Part shown: piece by piece, positions 1 through 35,828 of the stretch
Position numbering within the stretch: position 1 is the stretch's first letter
How the letters are laid out: each line of letters starts with the position of its first letter
From: Eonycteris spelaea
Lineage: Eukaryota > Chordata > Mammalia > Chiroptera > Pteropodidae
DNA length: 64,000 bases
Direction: 5' to 3'
Assembly: GCA_003508835.1 (NCBI GenBank)
Contig: PUFA01000166.1
Location: 3,679,501-3,743,500 of the forward strand
Position numbers and translations under genes: made by a program
The notes under the pieces: generated by a model
Told to the model about the DNA's origin: nothing
The model's database searches: none
The model's input: the letters and a program-made list of their open reading frames with translations, nothing else

Positions 1-93
1 GTTAAAATTGAATGAAACATTAAACCGAGACGGAGAGAGTTAAATAGCCTTTTATAAAAATTTAGTGTTTCTCCTTTTTCATTTATTCTCCAG

Positions 94-25974
<25,881 letters not shown>

Positions 25975-27300
25975 TTAACCCAAGAATTTCTGGACTCTCC
26001 CAGGTCACAGTGGTTGATTCTTTCCAAGATATAAATATGTTATTAAACAGGTGGTTCTTTTTATTTCAAAGTTAACCAGTTATTTTTGGGTCTGTCCATG
26101 TAAGTTATTTGTAATGGTTATTACTGAATTTTTAAAATTCCAGTTATACCCAAATATTGTGCACATTTAATTAAACACCAGATTTTAAGCTGTGTACCCC
26201 TAGTCAGGGGACATGTGGCCTAGCCCTGTGGTGATAAGTACTTCCAGGTAGAATTATGGTTCCCCCATTGAGTTAGTTAGGTACATAAAAGTAACCTGGA
26301 TGAAACCTTGAGGTTCTGAAACTTAATTGCCTGAAATGTTTTGCTTAGATTTGAGGGAAAGAGAAGTGAGGAAAATTAGTTCTCTTGGAGAAAGGGTTTT
26401 AATTGAAGCTTGATTTTGGAATTTAACCCTATACATTTATCTGTTACATGATCTTGCTTTATAATGGATCAGAAGGGTAGAGAACTTCAAGGAAAATAAG
26501 TGAAATTTTAAAATTTAAAAGTCAGCATTTTCTTAGACATTTTCAATCAACTTTGTTTATTTTTCTTTGAACCCCAAAATGGTTGTTATCCCCTCTTGAG
26601 ATGAGATATAAATATAAACCAGTTACTTGGTTTAAATGAGAATTTGTGTGGGTATTTATTTAAACAACTCAAATGTATAAATCTGAGAGCAGAATTCTAT
26701 AATTACCTTCAAATAAAAGAATATGCTTATAGAATTTAACAGAAAAGCTGTGAAAGTAGAATTTTTCCTCCAGTATGAACTGGTGGTTACTTGCAAATGA
26801 ACTTAATTACCATTATTTACTACTCAAATAACTTTGGAAAAGTATGCCAAGTAACTATGAAATAAGTGTATATATGTAAAGTATGGATTCTGATGAGATA
26901 TGTGCCAAAGTGTATATATCACCAAGTCCTGTCTGAAAAGAAGAGGGGGAGAGATACATGGTGAACAGTTTCGAGTACCAAAAGTGGCCACTTCTGCTTG
27001 GATAAAGTAAGAAATGTTAAATGTGTACAAAAAAGGCATTCTGTATTTTTCTACGCCACAGTTGTCTCATGTAAAATAAGAAGGTCCTAAAATCCTACTG
27101 GAGAGAAAAAAATTATTTAGGTTGCTTACTCCCTTGTCAGCCTAAATATTTTTTTTTCCATTTTGTTATGATTTGCCTTTCTTCTGGGGAGAAGGAGCTG
27201 ATAGTCAAGGTAATAAAAATGAATTGGGAACATTATCATAATTCCAGACTTTCTATTGAATTGATGTTTTAATAAATATTTGGAATTGTTTATGGCTATT
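25975..27300 (+). other. DLAT: DLAT 3'UTR (extent inferred)
   Basis: AT-rich sequence after the stop with no gene and no clear repeat. AATAAA signals occur at 26712, 27271 and 27304. The 27271 site would give a 1.3-kb 3'UTR. Which signal is used cannot be told from sequence. Confidence 0.45.
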
Positions 27301-29035
27301 TAAAATAAATCTGACTAGTAGTTCCTTGTGTATATATGTGGAGCTATGCCCTGCTTTTAGGTCTTTGTTGAATTTATTTTTAAATGTTCATTATTTATGC
27401 GGTGTACAAGTGACACTCCATATATTCCCTTGCTGTATTATTATGAAAACAAGTCAGTACAGTAATTAATAATTATAACTTGAAGATTATGCAGAATGAA
27501 CAAGCTTATGACAAGGGACCATCATCAGTATGAGCCACATCTGGTTCAAATACATGAAATTTCAAAGATAATCAATTCTTTGCTAATTAATGCTTATGGC
27601 TCTTTTGTTCCCTTGAAAGAAAAATAAAAAGTTGCCTTCTAATAAAAATTGTTTTGAGTTAAAAATTAATCTGACCATAATCTAAATCTGGATTCAGTCT
27701 ATTTCTCTTACCAGAACTCAAAGAATAAAAGTTAAAAGTAGTGGTTTTGGTTCAAATTAGATTGTTTAAAAATGAAACTATATGTTTTCAATGTGTCTGG
27801 TCTGATTTTTGATCTGTTGGTAATTAATTTTCACATTAAATGATTAAGACCAAGGACAGCTATATATGTGTAAACTCTTAGTATAGATATATTTCGAGTA
27901 TAGAATTGGTAAAATAAGAACTTTAGAAGGATATAATCTAATACTTTAAGCTCAAGGAGTTATTGAAGCACTTCATATTGGGATGTGGCACATAGCAAGA
28001 TGAAACTGTGGTCTGGCTCTTTGGTATTTTATTCCAGTCCTGAGGTTTGTGAATGTAGTTATGGTATCACAAGGCATGGTCAACAAGAGCAGCTGATGAA
28101 AGCAAGTGATGATAGGAATGTGTTGCAAGGACTACTTATTACCTAGTGTAATGCACACAAAAAAAATACTGATAATTGATCTAAAACCAAGTTTATAGAA
28201 AAATCTGGTCTCTAAATCAAGAATAATTAATGTCCATCTCAACTAATTTCCAGTTTTGAGGATAAAAGATCTTGACAAGATTCAAACTAAAATAAACTAC
28301 TCTGCAGTTCATTATTAGTTAATGATCTTCCTGGGCGAAATTTTGCTTTAGGGAGGGGGAGATGATGTTTTTATAAATATAAAATCTATTGAAATTACAT
28401 AAGTGAAAATATTTTGGAAAATGACTAGGATATATATTTAACATTTGAACATTAAGTATGCTGGATCTTGGTATGCATTTTATTGAGTACACAAATACAT
28501 AGCTGCTGACATAACACCCAAAGCACCAGGATTCAACCAGTTCTATGTGGTTCGTTATGGGAGTTTCTAGGAAATGTGTTTTGACAGTGATTTTGTAGAA
28601 AAGATAGGGTAAAAAGCATTCCAAGTTTTTTGAGGTATGAGAATATAATAGCTTTGGTAATTTTAGGACATCAAACAGTTGAAAATTTTCAGATGATAAA
28701 TTATCCTATTGCTAGAAGGATTCAAATCTAGGCCAGGTTTAAGAAAATTATGTTTTTAAAAGTCACCTATCAATTATTTCTATTACAAATACAACATTAG
28801 TTTCTAAAGTTAAAAAGTTTTAAAATTAATAAGGATTTTATTTACAGAACTTGTGTTGAATTAGAAACCAATAATTACATGGAAGTCATTTTGTATCTAG
28901 AAAAAATAAGGGATGTTTGTTTAAAGATCGATGTGAACATCTAATGCCTGGGTAGCCTGGACTTCTGCAGGAGCTGCTTTACAGAAGTACAGAGATTCAT
29001 AGAAGGTTTGCATATTGTTACATTAGCCTTGTATC
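27300..29035. other. DLAT-PIH1D2 convergent intergenic stretch
   Basis: AT-rich DNA between the inferred 3' ends of two convergent genes. I see no coding exon, RNA gene or well-preserved repeat. Longer DLAT or PIH1D2 3'UTR isoforms could extend into it. Confidence 0.4.
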
Positions 29036-29041
29036 TTTATT
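29036..29041 (-). terminator. PIH1D2: PIH1D2 candidate polyadenylation signal
   Basis: AATAAA on the minus strand (TTTATT on plus), about 430 nt after the stop codon. The most plausible 3' end, but other signals exist further downstream. Confidence 0.4.
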
Positions 29042-29470
29042 GCTGGAGGAAACTTAACCAACTGCTGTGGCCCATTGTGATAATAAAAATCTTCTTGCAC
29101 AGTCTGGGAATTATTCCTGATGCAAAAATTTACTAGAGACAAAAAAAACATTTTAACCAAATAGCAATTCTCATGTTACTTGGAAACAAATAGAATTTCC
29201 CCAAATGGTATTTAAGTTACCATTACACATACCTTCAAAACAAGCATATCATGGCAATACTGTTTTTAGTAGTTTTTGCTTGATGCCAAGTTTGAGAAGT
29301 GAGTTTTAAAAAAAAGGTAACAGCTGATGAGAAAATCTCATTCCTTCAAAAGGAATGCTTAGAAAATATGAAACTAGTGCTTAAGATAAACCACTATCTC
29401 TTCTTTACCCATCATGAAGGCCCTGTAATTCACATAACTTTAGCACTGAAGACCCTATGATGCTCTTGAC

Positions 29471-29605
29471 TTACACCAATGGCATTGTGACGATTAATGT
29501 AGCTTTTTCTTTGATAAATTTTGCTGTAGTCATTTCAGTGTTCACAGGTTTTGGAAGATTCAGGTGTAATCTGTACTTCTCAGAGACCTCAATCAATAAA
29601 TCATC
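29471..29605 (-). CDS. PIH1D2: PIH1D2 last exon
   Basis: Encodes DDLLIEVSEKYRLHLNLP through KFIKEKATLIVTMPLV and TAA. Acceptor attcttag on minus. It is separated from the previous exon by a 1.7-kb intron. Confidence 0.95.
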   Translation of the reverse strand, partial: DDLLIEVSEKYRLHLNLPKPVNTEMTTAKFIKEKATLIVTMPLV

Positions 29606-32600
29606 CTAAGAATAATAAACCAAGAGAGACTTTAAAACATGAAAGTAGAAAAATATTTTCTGGTTAAAATTAGTGTTACTGTTTTTCCCCTTCAGGATTT
29701 TTTTTTCCAATTAGTTAACATTCAGTATTAGTTTGCGACAACAAGGAAAGTTACTGGAGATGGGAAAGATGGTGATCAATGTTTTATAGTGATAAAGCCC
29801 TTAGTAAACCATCACAATAATTTGGAAGACAAATTATGTGCCTAGTTAAGTTGTGGCTTTAGGTAAAAAAGTGGGGGAAAAGAGTGTTTGCAGCATACAT
29901 TGGTTCTATTGGCTACATTTAACAAAGTACTACAAAAATTGATGAGCTTAGAAAATAATTTACTAGTTTGCAAGTGGGGTTTGAAATATACAGAGCTCAG
30001 AAATACTAAGACTTGAGGACAAGAATGCAACTAATTTTTATTTTCAAACAGTAAAGGATAAAATTGAGAAATTATTTTTTATCAACTAAGGCTGATTCAG
30101 AGACCCGAGAGGCAAAGACTAAATCACAAGTTTTTATACCCTTTGTTAAAATCCCTAAATGGGTTAAGGTGGACCTCATTAAATCCTTACATTTGGCCCA
30201 AATGACAGCTATGAATTTAAAAAAAAAAAAAAGCCATTGAAAAACCAACATGTCTAAAAAATAATCGTGGGTATAACACTGATCAGAATTAAATAAAATG
30301 TTAGCCTGGACTGAAACTAAGTTAAAATAACCTTTGGACTCCAACATTCAGACCCCAGCATTCCATTGGCATGAAACAGGCTGAACTGCTCAGCAACAAA
30401 GGACGGCATATTATCCAATGCTCTTTTCAGATGTGGAAAAGGTGGAGAACGAAGAAGAAAAACTCCCAAAGAATGGAACTAAAGGTAATGGAAAACAATG
30501 GAACTAAGAGGTATAGGTGACCAAGGAACTTATTGATGGCCCTAAGCAAGAATATCCTGTTTCCAGGAAAGGGAGCCTGGAAATACCTGCTTACCAGGAT
30601 ATCAGAATTGCTGTGTACCAGTAACTGCTATGTGCTGTATATTTTTCCAGTTTCTGAATTGACAATGTTAATTATGGTTATCTTCTCCCCATTCCACATT
30701 GCATGGGGTTACAGGAGTAGATAACTTGGGTTTGCCATTCATAGGTCTGGTTGAAGAGGAGCAGAACACAGACTATGATGACAAAATCCTGTAATTTGGA
30801 GTCTTGATGCTAGGACTGGAGGTGCCTTTCTTGGGGAAAGATGCAAATATTTGTGACCAAGAGGGTGGACTCTGGTAGACTGTAGGACTGTTGCCAATTA
30901 TTTAATCTTCTGTAAAAGGATTATATGTATATCCCTGCCATGTGACTTAACTGTGACTACCCTTGAGAAGAATATTCTTCCCTGCCCTTGATGTAGGACT
31001 TGGCCTCGTGGCTTTGGCCAATAGAAAGTAAGTCAAAGTGACATATGCCAAGTCTGAGAGGAAGTTTTAAAATTCAGTATATAGTTTGGCCACTTCTATT
31101 TTCTATTTGCCAGGAGAACGGCATATGTTAGATGAGAACTGCTTCACCTGTATCTTGAAATGTGTGAGATTTGTGGAGCAGAGCAGGCCTAGCTGACATG
31201 TAACCTAAGCAAATTATGTAAGCCACTGAGATTGTGGAGTTTGTTAACACAGCATAATATACTGAATTTTGACTGATAAAAAATTTACAGTATTATCTAT
31301 TCAACCTACCTCAGAAACACTAAGGTCACAAAGAGATACTGAATTAATACCAGGTAATTCAACTTCTAATTCAATTTTCAGTGGTTTCTCATTCTGATCT
31401 GTCACAATTTTTAATTCATAGGCGGGTCTCTTCATCTCCACCTGGATCTCTTTACTGGAAATTTCTTCTATCAGGCAACCTGTTTGGCCTGAAACGTGGT
31501 CTTTTGGCAGTAAAAGATGAGGGAAGTGATCTGGATTGCTCACAGTACTGTTTCTTATCTGTTCAAGGGTTAGTTCTTTATGAAAAAAGGGGGGGAGATG
31601 AAATCACAAAATTAAACAACATAAAATACTATCAGGCTGTAATATACGTAGTGTTAGTCAAGATGGAAGATAAAGCAGCTAAATGAGTTTGGGAATCTTA
31701 AAAGAATTTTAAACCAAAGACTTTGGCTTAAAAGTTTGCAAGGTTTAAAAATCTTTAAGGGTATACTAATAGTTCTAATTACTCTTTTTTTCTATCTTAA
31801 GTTTCTCATCTTTTAAAATCGAGACTTCTAGTTTGCAAAATGTACACAATGCAAAAATTTAAATCAGTTTAATTTTCCATTTACATTCATTAACTTACCC
31901 TTTCTCATTTTCTCTCTTAAATATGTGGGGTCAGTTTGGATTCCCATTAGATTTTGTTTCATCCTTTGAATGCTTCCTTTTATTTTAAAATTGGTAATAT
32001 GGTAAAAGTGTGAGAGAGTAAACTGGAATTTTTCCTCAATGCATTTCATGGCCATCTGTATTAACTGATTTTTTTTCACTTGGTCCTTTTCTGCTGCCTG
32101 GAGAATATCAGGATTGCAGGCAACATCGATGACTGTGTAAACATCTGTGTTTGTAATTGAGGGTGTGAAATGAAGACAATTAGTTTCATTATTAATATTG
32201 TCAGGTGATATATTAAGCCATAATCTTGACAAAGCTAGAAGCTATAAATTCTATTCCCATCTTTTTCAAAGGCATTCACAATGACACTACACAAAATTTC
32301 CATTAGGATATTTCTTGGCATTTTATATGGGTTAAAAACATCTCATGTTACAAGACAAACTCAATTTGCATAAAGGTACATTTATGAGTCATTAACTACA
32401 CTATAATCAAATAAAATATTTTTACCAAGTAAAATCTGGTCCATGCTATTCCCAATACAAATTTTTAAATGTGCTTCCTTTCCCATAATTCTATGTACCT
32501 GATGTCTCAGACATATCTTCTGGTCTGCCAACACTTAGAGGTACTGGATGAGTGGTTGATTGGGGAGCTGGAATCCTTTTCCACTGACATAGGTTGATAA

Positions 32601-33407
32601 AAAGTATTTTTTCTTTTGGTTTCTAGAAATCAAATAATTTTGCATATCTCAAAATCTAGCATTTTATTTTAAAATAATATCGTAAAGGTAATATATTACA
32701 GAATTTGAAGAGTGAGGATTTTAGGCTCCAAGTTAAGTCACTGCATGTATTAAAACTGTCTTTGAGAAATTAAACTGTTACCTGATTTCCCCAGAGCTGC
32801 TGGCTTTTCATTAAGAATCCAGTTGCTGCTCCCAGAGGAACTGGGAGGAGGAAGGGGGAATTGATCTAAGCAGCTGTTCCATGTGACTTTGTTTGACCCT
32901 CTTTCACTTCGTTATCTCCCCAACCAAATAAGTTCTCTTTATTTGAAAAATCTCCAAGTCTATAATTTTCTATGAAATTGTTACTTTTTATTTTCATTCT
33001 AGCAGGCAAGAATGGCTCATTTTGAGATCTCCAAAATATATATAAATTTCCCACTTTTACTCCTTCAACATGATCTTCCACATTACATTTCATTTTTCAT
33101 TTAAAGAGTGGCAGTTACCCTCAAGATTTCTTTTGTTCAAGTAGCAATAGCTGAGGGTAAAATATTTTCTGGTTATTCTAAGATCATTTCATTCAGGACC
33201 TCCCCATCCCTGGGCACCAACTCCACATACTAGAATTCTGGTTTGCAGACAGAGCTGTGGTTCTGGGGCAGCACAAAGCTGTTTCCCTTCTTTCAGCTGC
33301 TGTTGAATGAACTTCTCATAGCTCTCTGGGTTACTTTCAGCCAGATCATCTAGGAGGTTCCAGAACTGAGTAACTTGCGTGAGTAGACCCTTTGAGGATG
33401 ATTCCAT
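29471..33407 (-). CDS. PIH1D2: PIH1D2: PIH1-domain protein 2, five coding exons
   Basis: PIH-family cochaperone-type protein. Relatives (PIH1D1, PIH1D3/DNAAF6, KTU/DNAAF2) work with HSP90/R2TP, and PIH1D2 is linked to axonemal dynein assembly. Coding exons, 5' to 3' on minus: 33407-33231, 32622-32499, 32144-31899, 31575-31310, 29605-29471. They join in phase to 315 residues, the human length. Start ATG 33407-33405 (MESSSKGLLTQVTQFWNLLD); stop TAA at 29473-29471. The N-terminal PIH1 domain runs through exons 2-4 (KPKEKILFINLCQWKRIPAP; QLIQMAMKCIEEKF). The C-terminal CS/p23-like part is in exons 5-6 (ELEVELPGINSV; LLIEVSEKYRLHLNLP). No frame damage seen. Confidence 0.96.
31310..31575 (-). CDS. 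PIH1D2: PIH1D2 coding exon 4
   Basis: Encodes ELTLEQIRNSTVSNPDHFPH and on through GINSVSLCDLSVSE. Acceptor cataaag, donor GTAGGT. Human has Met where this copy has Val before SNPDHF, so that internal Met is not a start here. Confidence 0.95.
31899..32144 (-). CDS. PIH1D2: PIH1D2 coding exon 3, PIH1 domain core
   Basis: Encodes DVYTVIDVACNPDILQAAEK, QLIQMAMKCIEEKFQFTL and GSIQRMKQNLMGIQTDP, the conserved core of the PIH1 domain. Acceptor aaacacag; donor GTAAGT. Confidence 0.95.
32499..32622 (-). CDS. PIH1D2: PIH1D2 coding exon 2
   Basis: Encodes KPKEKILFINLCQWKRIPAP and QSTTHPVPLSVGRPEDMSET. The INLCxW motif marks the start of the PIH1 domain. Acceptor ttctag; donor GTACAT is a weak match to consensus. 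Confidence 0.93.
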
Positions 33408-33433
33408 GGTTGAGGTGAACAGGCCTCTTAAGT
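33231..33433 (-). CDS. PIH1D2: PIH1D2 first coding exon with 5'UTR leader
   Basis: ATG at 33407; 59 codons to QLCLQTRIL, then donor GTATGT. On the minus strand a pyrimidine-rich acceptor (tcttttaacag) places the exon start at 33433, leaving 26 nt of 5'UTR here. This implies an upstream noncoding exon. Confidence 0.9.
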
Positions 33434-33834
33434 CTGTTAAAAGACATGACTTGAGGGAAAAAGATCTGTGTAACTATTGATTCATTTCTTCTTTTGGGGG
33501 AGGAGGAACAGGTCAGGACTTGTTTTGGTGAAGTTAGCAGCTATTTTTAACACTTGTGTCTAAAATATTATCGATCAGCACCACTTTATATTTTCCTTAT
33601 TCTCGAATTATCTAGTACTCCTTCCTAAATTCTCAAGTTGTCCTCTCAGGTAATTAGGCCTTCTGCCTAGACCCTCACAAATCCTGAAGGGACAGAGTGC
33701 TCGCTCATTCCTGGTGAGTTTTTTTCCCCAAAACTTGAGTTTTGGCTGACTGGTGCCTATGTAGTCTGGAAATTACCAGAGGTGTGTGTAGGGTGAGGGC
33801 CACATGAAACTTCCTCAATCCTCAGCATAACTTA

Positions 33835-34056
33835 GTAGTTAAAAGCATGAACTCTGGAGCCAGAATGCCTAGATTCCAATCTCTGCTCCATCACTAACAA
33901 GCTGTGTGACCTTGAGCATATATTTAATTTATATATGTGCCTCCATCTATTCTCAAAATGAAGACGGTAATACCTATTTCATAGGATTATTGTGAGGATT
34001 AAGGTAATGCAGAGAGGTTGGAATACTTGGTAAACACTATCTGAGAGTAGTAATAA
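33835..34056 (+). repeat. MIR SINE, sense
   Basis: Nearly complete: agttaaaagcatgaactctg, gagccagaatgcctagattc, aagctgtgtgaccttgagca and ttgtgaggattaaggtaatg in MIR order. Confidence 0.85.
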
Positions 34057-34234
34057 TACTCTCTCCACGTCTTGAGATAACCTCCCTCGTACTCCCCACC
34101 ACCACCTTACTGAAAAGTGTCCCACAGCATCCACAGAATGGGGAAAAGAGGTTTGGGTTCTTAGAATACTATATTAAGGTGAGACTAAAGAGGAAACTTA
34201 ACTAATGAATAATTCCAGAGATCTGCGAACTCAC

Positions 34235-34310
34235 CTCTCGGTTCCTTGACAAACCGCGATCCCTATTACCAGGGTAACCAGACTGGGTACAGCATCTAAT
34301 TGGGTCCGGG
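34235..34310 (-). other. PIH1D2: PIH1D2 noncoding exon 1 (candidate)
   Basis: A minus-strand donor GAG|GTGAGT at 34234-34229 sits at the edge of the GC-rich promoter, right where an upstream leader exon is required. The transcription start is not visible; the 34310 boundary is a guess. Confidence 0.5.
34265..34278 (-). promoter_or_regulatory. RFX X-box-like motif at PIH1D2 start
   Basis: Imperfect palindrome ATTACC-AG-GGTAAC. The RFX X-box is GTNRCC, 0-3 bases, RGYAAC; the right half matches fully and the left half misses one base. It lies 30 bp from the PIH1D2 exon-1 donor. RFX factors drive many cilia genes. Confidence 0.45.
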
Positions 34311-35140
34311 AAGTTCCCGGCAGAAAAGTCTTTCTACGTCCAGTTCCGGAATCTCCCCCTTCTGGTGCTGGCCTCGCTTTGCAGTTGAGCCCGACCCACT
34401 TCTTTTCCAGGAAGGCGTCCGCCTCCTTTCTGCACCTCTCAACCTCCTGAATGTCCTGGAAACCCTCCCCGTGGGAGTCTCTGGAGCTCTTCTTGGTGGG
34501 AAGAATTTCTTGGGAGCACGACTTCCGGCCTGAAAGGGAAGCTTGCTCTCTTTTCTCCCAGACGCTTCCTTCCCCCCTCCCCCGCTACGCGAGGCTGCGG
34601 CGCACGGTATGGGTGTGTTTGTGTGTATTTGTGTGGGGAGGGCGTTTGGAGGGAAGGTTACCGGGAGCTCCTTGGCCTCTGGGGGGTGACAAAGATGGGG
34701 GTGTTTTCCCTGTCTTCCTTTTGGAAGCCTCGATCCCCCCTTCAGGCACTTTAAATTCTTTTGGGGGCCCAGTCGAGGGTCGTACCGGCCCAAAGCGTTC
34801 CCACTTGGAGCGAAACCCAACCCCCCGGGTCCAAGAGGAGCGTGAGCGGGAAATGCCCCAGCCAACCCGGGCGTCCGGATTCCGCGCCGGCGCAGCCCCC
34901 GTGCTGTCTGGAAAGATATCTGCCTGTCGGTCTGGGCTGAGGGAAAGGCAGCCGTGGCCTGGTACACGGGTGAGGGCAGAATAACCAGTGGGAAGGCTGC
35001 ATTTTCGCGAAGGACTCGGGTGAAGCTGCAGAGCTGCCTTTGAGCCCTGACTCCTTGTCTTCCTGGGTCGGAGGAGATCTTGTAATGGAGTGGCTCTTCG
35101 TCTCACACTAACAAGATGCCTGATTTCCTCAGGATCGAGG
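34300..35140. promoter_or_regulatory. Divergent CpG-rich promoter of PIH1D2 and NKAPD1
   Basis: The only GC-rich block between the two head-to-head genes. It holds ETS-type TTCCGG at 34344-34349 and ACTTCCGG at 34521-34528, and CpG clusters around 34590 and 34880 (cgcgccggcgcag). No TATA box seen. Long minus-strand open frames here are by-products of GC content. Confidence 0.7.
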
Positions 35141-35141
35141 G
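35090..35141 (+). other. NKAPD1: NKAPD1 noncoding 5' exon end (candidate donor)
   Basis: A good donor GTGAGT at 35142 after gatcgagg is a plausible end of a noncoding leader exon. The coding exon at 35752 has its own acceptor, so at least one upstream exon must exist. The exact one is unproven. Confidence 0.35.
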
Positions 35142-35759
35142 GTGAGTGAGCTGAACGGTGGGGTGGTTGCACAAAGCCCCTGCTAGCTACACGTGAATAG
35201 CCCTGCCATTTATTTTTTGGAGGCTTCTGTACAAAATAGAAAATAAAATTCGTCAGAATGGAGAAATTTAGTTCATCTCTGCATTTGATGTCTTTAGGCG
35301 TCAGTTTTTGTTCCTGTTGACATTTGTTTCCTGAAACTCTCATATCGAGGTATTTGCTTCACCACAAACTAATTTTGGGATTCAAGTGTTGATTTGTAAT
35401 CATTCCTTGTTTACCTTGGACTTTGTGGCCTGGGGCAAGTTATGGCTTTAAGGGAGTTTCATCTACTAATTAGGTGTGAAGATACTTACCTCATAAAATA
35501 TAGAATTATTTTGAGAATTAAATAAAATGGTGTCATTTCAGAAAACTCCAGTGTATGGCATCTCCTTTCATCCTCACATTAGTGTAGTCAGGCATTTTCC
35601 CCTTTTAATGAAGAAGAAAAAACTATCCCTCAGGACTCTAACTTCTAGTTCAGTGATCTTTCCCTTACCTTATGCTTCTTTATAACAGTATGATAAAAGA
35701 TAAGGTAATAAAGGATATTATTATTAAGTGTTGTTTATTGATTCATTTTAGATTGAAGA

Positions 35760-35828
35760 ATGTCCCGGGTTCCTTTGGGGAAAGTCCTCCTGAGGAATGT
35801 CATCCGGCACACAGATGCTCACAATAAG
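35760..35828 (+). CDS. NKAPD1: NKAPD1 first coding exon
   Basis: ATG at 35760; 23 codons ending HNK. The exon itself begins at 35752 after attcattttag. Donor GTGAGA at 35829. Confidence 0.94.

Noticed and set aside
31301..31543. Internal start for a separate PIH1D2-like short protein at SNPDHF
   Set aside because: The codon is GTG inside exon 31310-31575 of PIH1D2, and the phase joins the upstream exon perfectly.
34585..35343. 252-aa minus-strand open frame as a gene
   Set aside because: Lies in the CpG-rich divergent promoter, overlaps another long frame, has no recognisable domain and biased Pro/Arg/Ser composition. Kept only as a low-interest observation.
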